Of a stretch of DNA of 64,000 bases, positions 1 through 10,020 are shown piece after piece (the first letter of the stretch is position 1; every line of letters begins with the position of its first letter). Both the position numbers and the translations under genes were made by a program. Under the pieces are notes generated by a model. That model worked only from the letters and a program-made list of their open reading frames with translations. It was not told where the DNA came from and ran no database searches. Origin of the DNA: Variovorax boronicumulans (GTDB lineage Bacteria > Pseudomonadota > Gammaproteobacteria > Burkholderiales > Burkholderiaceae_C); the NCBI RefSeq assembly GCF_019352895.1, contig NZ_JAAAFX010000001.1, positions 62,001-126,000 on the forward strand, given 5' to 3'.

Positions 1-865
1 CCTGCGGCAGCGGCTCGCGCGGCAGGCCGTAGTGCGCGAGGTCGACCAGCGAGCCGCTGCCCAGGTCGGTGGCCAGCGGCACGCCGCGCGCATGGGCGAT
101 GCCGGCCAGCGTCCTCTCGTCGACCGCGGCGGTGAAACCCTGCACCGCATAGTTGCTGGTGTGGACCTTCATCACCAGCCCGGTGCGCTCGGTGATCGCG
201 CGTTCGTAGTCGGCCGGGTGCGTGCGGTTGGTGGTGCCGACCTCGACCATCAGTGCGCCCGCGCTGGCCATCACGTCGGGCATGCGGAAGGCGCCGCCGA
301 TCTCGACCAGCTCGCCGCGCGAGACGATGACTTCGCGGTCACGCGCGAGCGCGGCGATGGTCAGCAGCACCGCGGCCGCGTTGTTGTTGACCACGGTCGC
401 GGCCTCGGCGCCGGTGATCGTGCACAGCAGGTCCTCGATCAGCGAATCGCGGTCGCCGCGGCCGCCCGAGAGCAGGTCGTACTCGAGGTTGTTGGGCGAG
501 GCCATGACCGTCAGCAGGCGCTGCAATGCGGCATCGGCCAGCACCGCGCGGCCCAGGTTGGTGTGGATCACCGTGCCCGTGAGGTTGAGCACGCCGCGCA
601 TGCGCGGGGCCAGGCGCCGTTCGACGCGCCCCGCGAGCGCCTCGGCGAGCCGTGCCGCATCGACGTCGACCAAGGGGAGTTGGCCGGTGAGCGCACGCTG
701 GCGCAGCCCGTCGAGCAGCGCGCGGGCTTCGGTCACGACCAGCGTGCGGCCGTGCGTGGCGAGCAGGGCGGAGGCTGCGTCGGCGCGCAGCAGTTGATCG
801 ACAGAAGGCAGATCCTGGGGCCTTGCCGTCGAGCCGTGGACCACGGACTCTTCGGGCGCGGCCAT
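1..865 (-). CDS. selA: L-seryl-tRNA(Sec) selenium transferase SelA (3' part outside window)
   Basis: SelA is the cytoplasmic PLP enzyme that converts Ser-tRNA(Sec) to Sec-tRNA(Sec) using selenophosphate. The visible N-terminal ~288 residues read without interruption from ATG at 865 and contain SelA hallmarks: LNLTGTVIHTNLGRAVL, a GELVEIGGAFRMPDVM block and EVGTTNRTHPADYE. The PLP-binding lysine region lies beyond the window. The ATG overlaps the fdhE stop by one base (TGATG), so the two are translationally coupled. Its place at the end of the formate dehydrogenase operon fits the need to decode the UGA in fdoG. selB and selC are not in the window. Confidence 0.95.
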   Translation of the reverse strand, partial: MAAPEESVVHGSTARPQDLPSVDQLLRADAASALLATHGRTLVVTEARALLDGLRQRALTGQLPLVDVDAARLAEALAGRVERRLAPRMRGVLNLTGTVIHTNLGRAVLADAALQRLLTVMASPNNLEYDLLSGGRGDRDSLIEDLLCTITGAEAATVVNNNAAAVLLTIAALARDREVIVSRGELVEIGGAFRMPDVMASAGALMVEVGTTNRTHPADYERAITERTGLVMKVHTSNYAVQGFTAAVDERTLAGIAHARGVPLATDLGSGSLVDLAHYGLPREPLPQ

Positions 866-1899
866 CAGCCGCCTCCGCCGTCGTTGTCGGGGTCGGAATC
901 GGGGTCGCCGAACAGCAGCATCAGGTTGTGCCCGCTGCGTTCGTAGCCCGCGTCGGACACCAGCAGGTCGAGCGTGATGCTGGCCAGGTCGTCGGCCACG
1001 GGTTCGACCTCCGGGTCCTTCTCCATCGCGACCTGCTTGAGGTAGTGATGGCAGACGTCGCAGCACTCGGCCTTGGCCGCACCCGGGCGCGCGCCCGTGG
1101 CCGGCACCGCGACGCCCGGTTCGGGCGTGAGTGCCTGGAACTGGATGCCCTTGGTGCTTTCACAATGCGTGCACTTGATGCGCACGTAGTGCCACTGGGT
1201 GCTGCACAGCGAGCAGTGCAGGTAGCGGAAGCCGCCGTCGTCGGCGCCGATGCGCGTGATGCTGGCCGTGGGCAGGCTGCCGCAGCAGGGGCATTCGGTG
1301 CCGGGGTCGGTGTGGCCGAACACGCGTTCGCCGTGGGTGTCGGCGGTCTGCAGGGCCAGGTGCGCCCAGTAGGTCTGCAGGCCCGCGGCGATCAGCGGCG
1401 CGGCCGCGAGGTCCAGGCCCAGCGTGATCCGGCGCGACAGCCGGTCGGCCTGGGCGTCGATCCACTCGGCCGGGCTGGCGAGCAGGCGCTCGGCCGTGTC
1501 CCGCACCGGGCCCGCCTGGAGCGGTGCCGCGAACAGCGTGAGCACGCGGCGCAGCGTGGCCTGCCATGCCGGGTCGCGCGGCCAGCCGAAGGCGGGCATC
1601 GGCGGCTTCAGGGCCTTGGCCGCGGCCGCGCAGGCAGAGGCATCGGGCACCGCGACCCGCGGATGGTCCTGCAGCGCCTGGTGCTGCGCCACGGCCAGGT
1701 CGGCCACGAACAGCAGGTACTCGCGCATCGGGTGCGAGGCGGCCAGCTGACGCAGCCGCAACTGCCGATCGGAGAACACCAGGGCCCGCACCGGCAGTCG
1801 CACGAACGGCATCTGCCGTCCGGCCTGCATGGCGATTTCCTCGGGGCTGAGAACGCGCGTGCTGCGCACGGGCGCCGGGCTGCTGTCGGGGCGGGTCAT
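865..1899 (-). CDS. fdhE: formate dehydrogenase accessory protein FdhE
   Basis: FdhE is a cytoplasmic iron-binding maturation factor needed for activity of respiratory formate dehydrogenases. The 344-residue protein has the family's four CxxC pairs: CPCC, CSLC, CTHC and CDVC, all in the C-terminal half. ATG at 1899 was chosen; an in-frame GTG nine bases upstream (1908) is possible. The gene ends in an acidic/glycine tail and its stop overlaps the selA start. It follows the cytochrome b subunit gene by about 75 bp on the same strand, so it is probably cotranscribed with the structural genes. Confidence 0.93.
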   Translation of the reverse strand: MTRPDSSPAPVRSTRVLSPEEIAMQAGRQMPFVRLPVRALVFSDRQLRLRQLAASHPMREYLLFVADLAVAQHQALQDHPRVAVPDASACAAAAKALKPPMPAFGWPRDPAWQATLRRVLTLFAAPLQAGPVRDTAERLLASPAEWIDAQADRLSRRITLGLDLAAAPLIAAGLQTYWAHLALQTADTHGERVFGHTDPGTECPCCGSLPTASITRIGADDGGFRYLHCSLCSTQWHYVRIKCTHCESTKGIQFQALTPEPGVAVPATGARPGAAKAECCDVCHHYLKQVAMEKDPEVEPVADDLASITLDLLVSDAGYERSGHNLMLLFGDPDSDPDNDGGGG

Positions 1900-1975
1900 G
1901 CGATGCACTCTACAGCGCCTGGGGCGCCGCGGGTTGAGCGGAAACCAGAGGTCGTGGCCGGATGCGCGATACGGA

Positions 1976-2599
1976 TCACCGGTCTCTTGTCATCTTGCGA
2001 TGCCACAGCGGATGGTTGAGCCTGGACCAGCCCTCGGTGACCGTGCCGCGTGTCATCGCGCGCAACGTTCCCTTGACCCAGATCGCTGCATAGATGTGCG
2101 TGATGACCGAGAGGATCAGCACCACCGCCGACACCGAATGCACCAGCACCGCGATGCGCCGCACCGTGATCGGGAAGAAGTGGACGAACCACGGACTCCA
2201 GAACATGAAGCCCGTCACGAACAGCAGCAGCAGGCTCAGGCCGAAGGCCCAGAACACCAGCTTCTGGCCGGCGTTGTACTTGCCCACGGGTGGCATCGAG
2301 GACTTGTCGCCCGCGAGCATCTTGGGCGCGTTGGCGATCCATTCGCGGTCGCTGCGGTCCAGCAGGTTCTCGCGCCACATGGTGAAGAACAGGAACACGA
2401 AGCCCAGCACCATCGCCACGCCCATGAAGGGGTGCAGGATGCGCGTCCAGGGGCCGCCACCGAACAGCGCGCTGAAGAAGAACAGCGAGGGATGGAAGAA
2501 GGCCAGGCCCGAGAGCGCGGCGGCGAAGAACATCAGCGCGACAAACCAGTGGTTCATGCGCGTGGCGTCGCGGTAGCGGCGGAGGTATCGCTGGGTCAT
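1976..2599 (-). CDS. fdoI: formate dehydrogenase gamma subunit (cytochrome b556)
   Basis: This is the integral membrane subunit that anchors formate dehydrogenase and passes electrons through two b haems to quinone. The 207 residues contain four hydrophobic segments and a conserved early His in RMNHWFVAL, a usual haem ligand of the FdnI/FdoI family; further His residues lie in the later helices. The length matches the family (about 210-220). An AAGGAG ribosome site precedes ATG 2599. It sits 17 bp downstream of the beta subunit gene and upstream of fdhE. Confidence 0.94.
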   Translation of the reverse strand: MTQRYLRRYRDATRMNHWFVALMFFAAALSGLAFFHPSLFFFSALFGGGPWTRILHPFMGVAMVLGFVFLFFTMWRENLLDRSDREWIANAPKMLAGDKSSMPPVGKYNAGQKLVFWAFGLSLLLLFVTGFMFWSPWFVHFFPITVRRIAVLVHSVSAVVLILSVITHIYAAIWVKGTLRAMTRGTVTEGWSRLNHPLWHRKMTRDR

Positions 2600-2616
2600 C
2601 GCATGCTCCTTGAGGC

Positions 2617-3609
2617 TCAGGCGCGCGGGCGGCCGTCGGGCGCCGCGTCACGCGGCGAAGGGTCGACCGGTGTCACGACCACGCCGTGCTCGGGCGGGGC
2701 CTCGATGATCACCACGTCGCCGTCGTCGTCCTCGGTGCCCTTGTCTTCCTTGGCCTCGATCGGTCCGACCTTCATGTAGTGGAAGAAGCTGCCGACCACC
2801 GCGCCCACCATCGCGAACACCGCGAGCGGCTTGGCCACGCCCTTCCACAGCGAGACCAGCGGGCTGATCTTCGGATTCGTGGGCAGGTTGCTGTAGAGCC
2901 CGGGGCGGTCGGCATGCTGCAGCACATACATCACGTGCGTGCCGCCCACGCCGGCCGGGTCGTAGACGCCCGCGTTGGCGAAGCCGCGGTCCTTGAGGTC
3001 GACGATGCGCTCCGAGGCGTACTCGTGCATCGCGTCCTTGGTGCCGAAGTGGATCGCCCCCGTGGGGCAGGCCTTGACGCAGGCCGGCTCCAGGCCCACG
3101 CCCACGCGGTCCGAGCACAGCGAGCACTTGTAGGCCTTGTTGTCGGTCTTGCTGATGCGCGGCACGTCGAAGGGGCAGCCGGTCACGCAGTTGCCGCAGC
3201 CCACGCAGTGCTCGCTGATGAAGTCGACGATGCCGTTGCTGTACTTGACGATGGCGCCGGGCGCGGGGCAGGCCTTGAGGCAGCCTGGATCCTCGCAATG
3301 CATGCAGCCGTCCTTGCGGATCAGCCACTCGAGCTTGCCCGGCTCGGGCTCGACTTCGGCGAAGCGCATCACGGTCCAGGAGTCGGGCGTGAGGTCGTTC
3401 GGATTGTTGTAGCTGCCGCCCACGTCGCCGATCTCGTCGCGCAGGTCGTTCCACTGCATGCACGCGACCTGGCAGGCCTTGCAGCCGATGCAGGTCGAGA
3501 CGTCGATCAGCTTGGCGACCTCCTGCACCTGCGGGCGGCTGCGCGCATGCGGCGAAGGCGTGGTGGTGGCCGAGCGGGCGGCGATGTCGAGGGTTTGAAG
3601 GGAGGACAT
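2617..3609 (-). CDS. fdoH: formate dehydrogenase beta subunit (4x[4Fe-4S])
   Basis: This is the electron-transfer subunit linking the catalytic alpha subunit to the cytochrome b subunit. The 330 residues carry four ferredoxin-type cysteine clusters, beginning with [11 protein letters not shown] near residue 40, then CMHC..C..C, CVGCGNC..GC and CSLC..C...C. A single C-terminal membrane helix (about 265-285) lies before an acidic tail, as in FdnH/FdoH. It is separated from fdoG by ~185 bp holding a palindromic repeat, which may set the alpha:beta transcript ratio. Confidence 0.95.
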   Translation of the reverse strand: MSSLQTLDIAARSATTTPSPHARSRPQVQEVAKLIDVSTCIGCKACQVACMQWNDLRDEIGDVGGSYNNPNDLTPDSWTVMRFAEVEPEPGKLEWLIRKDGCMHCEDPGCLKACPAPGAIVKYSNGIVDFISEHCVGCGNCVTGCPFDVPRISKTDNKAYKCSLCSDRVGVGLEPACVKACPTGAIHFGTKDAMHEYASERIVDLKDRGFANAGVYDPAGVGGTHVMYVLQHADRPGLYSNLPTNPKISPLVSLWKGVAKPLAVFAMVGAVVGSFFHYMKVGPIEAKEDKGTEDDDGDVVIIEAPPEHGVVVTPVDPSPRDAAPDGRPRA

Positions 3610-3634
3610 CAGCGGCTCCGGATCTGGTCTTGTT

Positions 3635-3743
3635 CCCTCTCCCTTCGGGAGAGGGGCAGGGTGAGGGCCGCGGCCGTATCACCGTCGTGTGCCTGGCCAT
3701 CGCTGCAGGCCCTCACCCCCGCCCTCTCCCGGAGGGAGAGGGG
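3635..3743. repeat. REP/BIME-type palindromic element between fdoG and fdoH
   Basis: Two copies of a hairpin, CCCTCTCCC-3 nt-GGGAGAGGG (3635-3655 and 3722-3742), face each other. Each is flanked by inverted arms, CAGGGTGAGGGC at 3657-3668 and GCCCTCACCCCCG at 3709-3720. This is the layout of a bacterial interspersed mosaic element. Such units commonly stabilise upstream mRNA or attenuate readthrough; here it would act between the alpha and beta subunit genes. Confidence 0.8.
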
Positions 3744-3795
3744 GCAAGTCAGGGATGCGGGTCGTGAGAGAACGGGGAAAAGGCGGTGTGTCATC

Positions 3796-6700
3796 TCATG
3801 CCTTCTCGATGTTCACCGTGAACGACTTGTACTCGGGCGTCTGCGTGTTCGCATCGCCCACGAAGGGCGTCAGCGTGTTCACCAGGTAGCCCGGCTTCGC
3901 GAGGCCGATGAAGCCCCAGTGGTTGGGCAGCCCGACCGTGTGCACCGTTCGGCCGTCCACCTGCAGCGCGTTGATGCGCTTGCTCACCAGCGCCACCGCC
4001 TTGATGAAGCCGCGCTTGCTGCTGACCTTGACCCAGCTGCCGTTCTCGATGCCTTTCTCCTTCGCCAGTTCCTCGCCGATCTCGACGAACTGCTGCGGCT
4101 GAATGATGGCCGAGGTGCGCACGTTCTTGGTCCAGTAGTGGAAGTGCTCGGTGAGCCGGTAGCTGGTCGCCACGTACGGGAAGTCCTTGGGCACGCCCAG
4201 CCGTTCGAGGTCGCCCTGGAAGATGCGCGCCGCGGGGTTGGCGCGCGCCACCTCGCTCTTCGGGTGCATCAGGTTGTTGACCAGCGGCGACTCGAAGGGT
4301 TCGTAGTGCTCGGGCAGCGGGCCCTCGGCCATGCCGGTGGGCGCGAACAGCCGGGCCACGCCCTCGGCGGTCATGATGAAGGGCCGCACCGCGTCGGCGT
4401 CCATCGGATTCGCGTCGGGCCGGATGTCGGGCACGTCCGAGCCGCTCCAGGCCTTGCCGTCCCAGCGCACCAGCGTGCGTTTGGGAATCCAGGGCTGGCC
4501 GGTGGTCGGGTCGACCGAGGCCGCGTTGTAGATGATGCGGCGGTTGGCCGGCCAGGCCCAGGTCCAGTTGAGGGCCTGGCCGATGCCGTACGGATCGGCG
4601 TTGTCGCGCCGCGCCATCTGGTTGCCGGCCTGGGTCCAGGCACCCGAGTAGATCCAGCAGCCCGAGGCCGTGCTGCCGTCGTCGCGCAGCAGGCCGAAAC
4701 CCGAGAGCTGCTCGCCGGCCCTGGCCAGCACCTTGGTCGGGTCCTTGGGGTCGAGCAGGTCGGTCAGCGCCTTGCCGTTGTATTCCATCGCCAGCTCCTG
4801 GGGGGAGGGCGCGTGCGGAATCTTGTAGGGCCAGGTCAGGTTGACGATCGGGTCCGGGAAGGCGCCACCGTCCTTGGCATAGGCGGCGCGGATGCGGCTG
4901 AACAGGCCGGCGACGATCTCGATGTCGGGAATCGCCTCGCCCGGCGGCTCGGCGCCTTTCCAGTGCCACTGCAGCCAGCGGCTCGAGTTGGTCAGGGAGC
5001 CTTCTTCTTCGGCGAAGCAGGTCGAGGGCAGCCGGAACACCGTGGTCTGGATGTCGGCGGTCTTCACGTCGTTGAAGTCGCCGAAGTTGCGCCAGAACTC
5101 GCTGGTCTCGGTGATCAGCGGATCGATCGTGACCAGGAACTTGAGCTTGGACAGCCCGTCGACGATCTTCTTCTTGTCCGGGAACGATCCGACCGGGTTG
5201 AAGCCCTGGCAGATGTAGCCGTTCATCGCGCCCTTGTTCATGAGCTCGAAGGCCTGCAGCACGTCGTAGAGCTTGTCGATCTTGGGCAGGTAGTGGAAGG
5301 CCCAGTCGTTCTCGGCCTTGGCCGCGTTGCCCCACCACGACTTCTGCATGCTGACGAAGAACTTGGGATAGTTCTGCCAGTAGCTCATCTGGTTGGGCCG
5401 CAGCGGCTTGAGCGCGCGGGTCTTGTAGTAGGTCTCGAGCGACTGCTCGCCATCGCGCGCCAGCGACATGTAGCCCGGCAGCGAGTTCGACAGCAGGCCC
5501 AGGTCGGTCAGGCCCTGGATGTTGCTGTGGCCGCGCAGCGCGTTCATGCCGCCGCCCGCGACGCCGATGTTGCCCAGCAGCAGCTGCATGATGGCCGCGG
5601 TGCGGATCATCTGCGAGCCGGTGCTGTGCTGCGTCCAGCCCAGGGCGTACATCACGGTCATCGTGCGGTTCGACACGCTGGTGCTCGCGATGTACTCGCA
5701 GACCTTGAGGAACTTGTCCTGCGGCGTGCCCGTGATGCGGCTCACCAGCTCGGGCGTGTAGCGCGCGTAGTGGCGCTTCATGACCTGCAGCACGCACTGC
5801 GGGTCCTGCATGGTCATGTCGACCTTGGCCATGCCCGCCTCGTCGAGCGCATAGCCCCAGGACTTGGGGTCGTAGTTGCGCTTGTCGGCGTTGTATCCGC
5901 TGAACAGGCCGTCCTCGAAGGTGTAGTCAGGCCCGACGATGAAGGTCGCGTTGGTGTAGTGCCGGACGTACTCGGTCTGGATCTTGTTGTTGGACAGCAG
6001 GTAGTTCAGCACGCCCGCGAGGAAGGCGATGTCCGAGCCGGCGCGCACCGGCGCGTAGTAGTCGGCCATGGCCGCCGAGCGTGTGAAGCGCGGGTCGACC
6101 ACGACCAGCCGCGCCTTGTTCTGCTTCTTGGCCTCGATCACCCACTTGAAACCGCACGGATGCGCTTCCGCGGCGTTGCCCCCCATGATCAGCACGACAT
6201 CCGCGTTCTGGATGTCCTGCCAGTGGTTGGTCATTGCGCCTCTGCCGAACGTCGGGGCCAGACTGGCCACCGTCGGTCCGTGTCAAACGCGTGCCTGGTT
6301 GTCGAAGACCAGCATCCCGAGCGAGCGGAATGCCTTGTGGGTGATGTAGCCGGTTTCGTTGGAGGAGGCCGATGCGCACAGCATGCCGGTGCTGGTCCAG
6401 CGGTTGACCACCGCGCCCGCGGCGTTGGTCGGCTGGAAGTTGGCGTCGCGGTCGGCCTTGAGCAGCTTGGCGATGCGGTCGAAGGCCGAATCCCAGCTGA
6501 TGCGCTTCCACTCGTTGCTGCCGGCCTCGCGCACCTCGGGGTACTTCAGGCGGTTCGGGCTGTGCACGAAGTCGAGCAGCCCGGCGCCCTTGGGGCACAG
6601 CGTGCCGCGGTTCACCGGGTGGTCCGGGTCGCCCTCGATGTGCAGCACGTCGGCCACCACGTTCTTGGCCTTGTCGCCCAGGCTGTACATGATGATCCCG

Positions 6701-6870
6701 CAGCCCACCGAGCAGTAGGGGCAGGTGTTGCGCGTCTCGGTGGTGCGGGCCAGCTTGAAGTTGCGGGCCTCGGCCAGCGCGGCGGTGGGCGAGAAGCCCA
6801 GCACCACCATGCTGGAGCCGACCAGCCCGGCCCCGCTGACGCGGAAGAATTGGCGGCGGCTCATGTCCAT
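3796..6870 (-). CDS. fdoG: formate dehydrogenase alpha subunit, selenocysteine-containing
   Basis: Catalytic subunit oxidising formate to CO2 at a bis-MGD molybdenum/tungsten centre on the periplasmic face. The reading frame is 1024 residues if the in-frame UGA at 6283-6285 is read as selenocysteine (residue 196). The context NQARV-U-HGPTVASLAPTFGRGAMTNHW matches the Sec site of FdnG/FdoG. An N-terminal Tat signal (MDMSRRQFFR..., twin Arg then a hydrophobic stretch) and a [4Fe-4S] motif (CPYCSVGCG, then CPKG) are visible. An AGGAGG ribosome site lies 5 bp before ATG 6870. A naive reading would split this into two ORFs or a pseudogene; it is neither. Confidence 0.96.
6247..6285 (-). promoter_or_regulatory. 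bacterial SECIS element with UGA selenocysteine codon
   Basis: The UGA (6285-6283) is followed by a hairpin whose upper part is GGCC-AGUCU-GGCC. With U of UGA counted as 1, the bulged U is at 17 and the loop G and U are at 23 and 24. These are the SelB-recognition positions described for the E. coli fdhF SECIS. The lower stem pairs GG-C and GC with CC-G and CG around an A-A mismatch. Confidence 0.9.
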
Positions 6871-6983
6871 GACAGAACCTCCTGTGGCAGTGCGGTGTGT
6901 TTCATCGTGGTCTTTTTTTGAAGTCGTCAGGAATCACAAATCACAAGGGCCAGGCCAGGCGCCGCCGGCCTGTCAGGTCTTCT

Positions 6984-7358
6984 TCATTTGGGCGGAGAGG
7001 CGGCGGCGGGTGCCGGTGCGCTGCGGCCATCGCCGCCGGTCGGGGCCGCGGGGCCGGCGCCACCGGAGGCCGACCCGCCCTGGTTGTCGGTCATGCCGCC
7101 GATCGCGGTGCCGCCTTCGGCAGGGCCTTTCTGGGGGGCGGCCGTGGCCACCTGGTCGCCCGAGGGCGCGGCCTTGATGCCGGCGGGGTAGCTGCTGGAG
7201 GGGGGGCCGCCCGATGCCGCGGTCGGGCCTTCGCCGGCGATGCTGGCCGCGGGCTTGGGCGGCGACGACGGCTTGCGGTCGCAACCGGCGAGTGCCGCGG
7301 CGGCGACCAGCGCCAGGACGGCGGCGGTCTTCGGACCGCAGGGACATCGAGGGATCAC
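6984..7358 (-). CDS. small proline/alanine/glycine-rich lipoprotein
   Basis: No family is recognised. A GTG start at 7358 is preferred because AAAGGAG lies 6-7 bp upstream; an upstream ATG (7409) would add residues before the signal. The 124-residue product has a signal peptide with a lipobox (LAGC), giving lipidation at about residue 26, followed by a low-complexity, disordered P/A/G/S-rich tail. The Asp after the Cys would favour inner-membrane retention under the E. coli +2 rule. It lies ~110 bp upstream of fdoG on the same strand but is probably separate. Confidence 0.7.
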   Translation of the reverse strand: MIPRCPCGPKTAAVLALVAAAALAGCDRKPSSPPKPAASIAGEGPTAASGGPPSSSYPAGIKAAPSGDQVATAAPQKGPAEGGTAIGGMTDNQGGSASGGAGPAAPTGGDGRSAPAPAAASPPK

Positions 7359-7459
7359 GGCGTGCTCCTTTGCGTCACAGTTTAGCGACACATCATCGCC
7401 CCTGACCATCTATACCCTACTAGGGTGGACCCGTACCGGCGTCGGCTATCGTCGGCCCT

Positions 7460-9976
7460 ATGAACTCTTCTCTTCGCCTGGGTTGGCGCACGCTCTGGCG
7501 CGACCTGCGTGCCGGCGAACTGCGCCTGTTGATCGTCGCGGTGGTGCTGGCCGTGGCCGCGCTCACCGCCGTGGGTTTCTTTGCCGACCGCCTCAAGGGC
7601 GGCTTGCAGCGCGATGCGCGCCAGCTGCTGGGCGGCGATGCGGTGCTGACCAGCGACAACCCCACGCCGGCCGCCTTCATCGCGCGCGCCCAGGCGCTGG
7701 GCCTCGAGTCGACCACCACCTACGGTTTTCCGACGATGGCGCGCGCCAGCGATGCGCAGGGCGGTGCCAGCAAGCTGGTGTCGCTCAAGGCCGTGACCGC
7801 CGGCTATCCCCTGCGCGGCAACGTGCAGGTGGCGGCGTCGAGCGAGGGCAAGGGCGCGGTCACGCGCGAGGTGCCGGCGCCGGGCGAAGTGTGGGTCGAT
7901 CCGCCGCTGCTCGATGCGCTGGGCCTGAAGATCGGCGACACGCTGCTGCTGGGCGACGCCGGCCTGCGCGTGAGCCGCGTGATCACGCTCGAGCCCGACC
8001 GCGGCGGCGGCTTCGCGAGCTTCTCGCCGCGCGTGATGCTCAACCAGGCCGACGTGGCCCGCACCGCGCTCGTGCAGCCGGCCAGCCGTGTCAGCTACCG
8101 CTTCGCGGTGGCCGGCAGCGATCGCGCGGTCAAGGCCTTCAGCGACGAGACCGACGCCAGCCTCAAGAAGGGCGAGCTGCGCGGTGCGCGGCTCGAGTCC
8201 CTGGAAAGCGGCCGGCCCGAGATGCGCCAGACGCTGGACCGCGCCGAGAAATTCCTCAACCTGGTGGCGTTGCTCGCCGCGCTGCTGAGCGCCGTGGCCG
8301 TGGCGCTGGCCGCGCGCGGCTTCGCGGCCAGCCACCTCGACGACTGCGCCATGCTGCGCGTGCTGGGCCAGAGCCAGCGCACCATCGCGGGTGCCTATGC
8401 CTTCGAGTTCGCGATCGTCGGGCTGGTGGCCAGCGGCTTGGGCGTTGCGATCGGCTTCGGCGTGCACTACGCCTTCGTGCTGCTGCTGGCAGGGCTGGTC
8501 GAGACCGCGCTGCCCGCGCCCACGCTGTGGCCCGTGGCCTTCGGCCTGGGCATGGGCCTGGTGCTGCTGTTCACCTTCGGCCTGCCGCCGGTGCTGCAGC
8601 TGGCCAAGGTGCCGCCGCTGCGCGTGATCCGGCGCGACGTGGGCGGGCTCAAGCCGGCTTCGCTCGCGGTGCTGGGCATCGGTGCGGCGGGCTTCGTCGC
8701 CATGCTGCTGGCGGCCAGCAGCGACCTCAAGCTCGGGCTGATCGCGGTCGGCGGCTTCGCGGGCGCGGTGGCGGTGTTCGCCGTGCTCAGCTGGGTGGCG
8801 GTCAAGGTGCTGCGCCGCAGCGTCAACGAGACCACCGCGCCGCGCTGGCTGGTGCTGGCCACGCGCCAGATCTCGGCGCGGCCGGCCTATGCGGTGGTGC
8901 AGGTCAGCGCGCTGGCGGTGGGCCTGCTGGCGCTGGTGCTGCTGGTGCTGCTGCGCACCGACCTGGTGGCGAGCTGGCGCAAGGCCACGCCGCCCGATGC
9001 GCCCAACCGCTTCGTGATCAACGTGATGCCCGACCAGAGCGAGGCCTTCCAGAAGTCGCTGCGCGACGGCGGCGTGTCGAACTTCGACTGGTACCCGATG
9101 ATCCGCGGCCGGCTGGTCGCCATCAACGACAAGCCGGTGACGCCCGACGACTACACCGAGGACCGCGCCAAGCGCCTGGTCGACCGCGAGTTCAACCTGA
9201 GCAACAGCGCCGAGGCGCCGCCGCACAACGGCATCACCGCCGGCGCCTGGACACCGGGCGCCAAGGACGAGGTCAGCGTGGAGGAAGGCCTGGCCGAGAC
9301 GCTGGGCCTGAAGCTCGGCGACACGCTGCGCTTCGACATCGGCGGCATGCAGAACGATGCGCACATCACCTCGCTGCGCAAGGTCGACTGGGGTTCGCTG
9401 CACGCCAACTTCTTCGTGATGTACACCGTGGCCTCGCTGCCCGACGTGCCCGTGACTTACATGGGCGCCTTCCGCGCGCCCGAGACGCCGGGCTTCGACA
9501 ACGCGCTGGTGCGGACCTATCCCAACGTCACCAACGTCGACATGAGCGCCACCATCGGCCAGGTGCAGCGCGTGCTCGACCAGGTGATCCGCGCGGTCGA
9601 GTTTCTGTTCGGCTTCACGCTGGCCGCCGGGCTGGTGGTGCTATTCGCGGCCGTCACGGCCACGCGCGAGGAGCGGGCGCGCGAGTTCGCCGTGATGCGC
9701 GCCGTGGGCGCGCGCGCCAGCCTGCTGCGCCAGGTGCAGCGCGCCGAACTGGTGGGCGTGGGCCTGCTGGCCGGTTTCCTGGCCAGCATCGCCGCCTCGG
9801 CCATCGGCTGGGGTCTGGCGCGCTATGTGTTCGATTTCAGCTGGACCGCTTCGCCGCTGGTGCCGCTGGCCGGTGCGGCGGCAGGTGCGGTGCTGGCGCT
9901 GGCGGCCGGCTGGTGGGGGCTGCGCGAGGTGTTGAACCGCCCGGTGGTCGACACGCTGCGCCGGGCCGCTGAATAG
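7460..9976 (+). CDS. FtsX/YbbP-type ABC transporter permease
   Basis: The 838-residue membrane protein starts with a short cytoplasmic N-terminus and one membrane segment (LRLLIVAVVLAVAALTAVGF), then a large periplasmic domain, then clustered helices. The layout repeats: three helices near 265-360, further helices to ~480, a second periplasmic domain, and three helices near 715-830. This matches the YbbP family of MacB/FtsX-like permeases, which usually pair with a YbbA-type ATPase and often a TesA-like esterase. No ATPase gene is adjacent, so the partner must be elsewhere. It is divergent from the lipoprotein gene. Confidence 0.88.
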   Translation: MNSSLRLGWRTLWRDLRAGELRLLIVAVVLAVAALTAVGFFADRLKGGLQRDARQLLGGDAVLTSDNPTPAAFIARAQALGLESTTTYGFPTMARASDAQGGASKLVSLKAVTAGYPLRGNVQVAASSEGKGAVTREVPAPGEVWVDPPLLDALGLKIGDTLLLGDAGLRVSRVITLEPDRGGGFASFSPRVMLNQADVARTALVQPASRVSYRFAVAGSDRAVKAFSDETDASLKKGELRGARLESLESGRPEMRQTLDRAEKFLNLVALLAALLSAVAVALAARGFAASHLDDCAMLRVLGQSQRTIAGAYAFEFAIVGLVASGLGVAIGFGVHYAFVLLLAGLVETALPAPTLWPVAFGLGMGLVLLFTFGLPPVLQLAKVPPLRVIRRDVGGLKPASLAVLGIGAAGFVAMLLAASSDLKLGLIAVGGFAGAVAVFAVLSWVAVKVLRRSVNETTAPRWLVLATRQISARPAYAVVQVSALAVGLLALVLLVLLRTDLVASWRKATPPDAPNRFVINVMPDQSEAFQKSLRDGGVSNFDWYPMIRGRLVAINDKPVTPDDYTEDRAKRLVDREFNLSNSAEAPPHNGITAGAWTPGAKDEVSVEEGLAETLGLKLGDTLRFDIGGMQNDAHITSLRKVDWGSLHANFFVMYTVASLPDVPVTYMGAFRAPETPGFDNALVRTYPNVTNVDMSATIGQVQRVLDQVIRAVEFLFGFTLAAGLVVLFAAVTATREERAREFAVMRAVGARASLLRQVQRAELVGVGLLAGFLASIAASAIGWGLARYVFDFSWTASPLVPLAGAAAGAVLALAAGWWGLREVLNRPVVDTLRRAAE

Positions 9977-10020
9977 GTCTGCGCTCGCAGGGGCAGGCCC
10001 GGCCCCCGACAATCCGGGCC

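Noticed and set aside
3796..6870. fdoG interrupted by a stop codon, hence a pseudogene
   Set aside because: The UGA is at the conserved selenocysteine position and is followed by a SECIS hairpin; both halves are fully conserved.
2686..6921. 1411-residue open frame on the plus strand opposite fdoG/fdoH
   Set aside because: It is antisense to well-identified subunits, is rich in R/H/V/A/G repeats typical of high-GC shadows, and shows no domain.
7382..9403. 673-residue reverse frame under the permease gene
   Set aside because: Histidine/arginine-rich shadow of a gene with clear membrane-protein features on the other strand.
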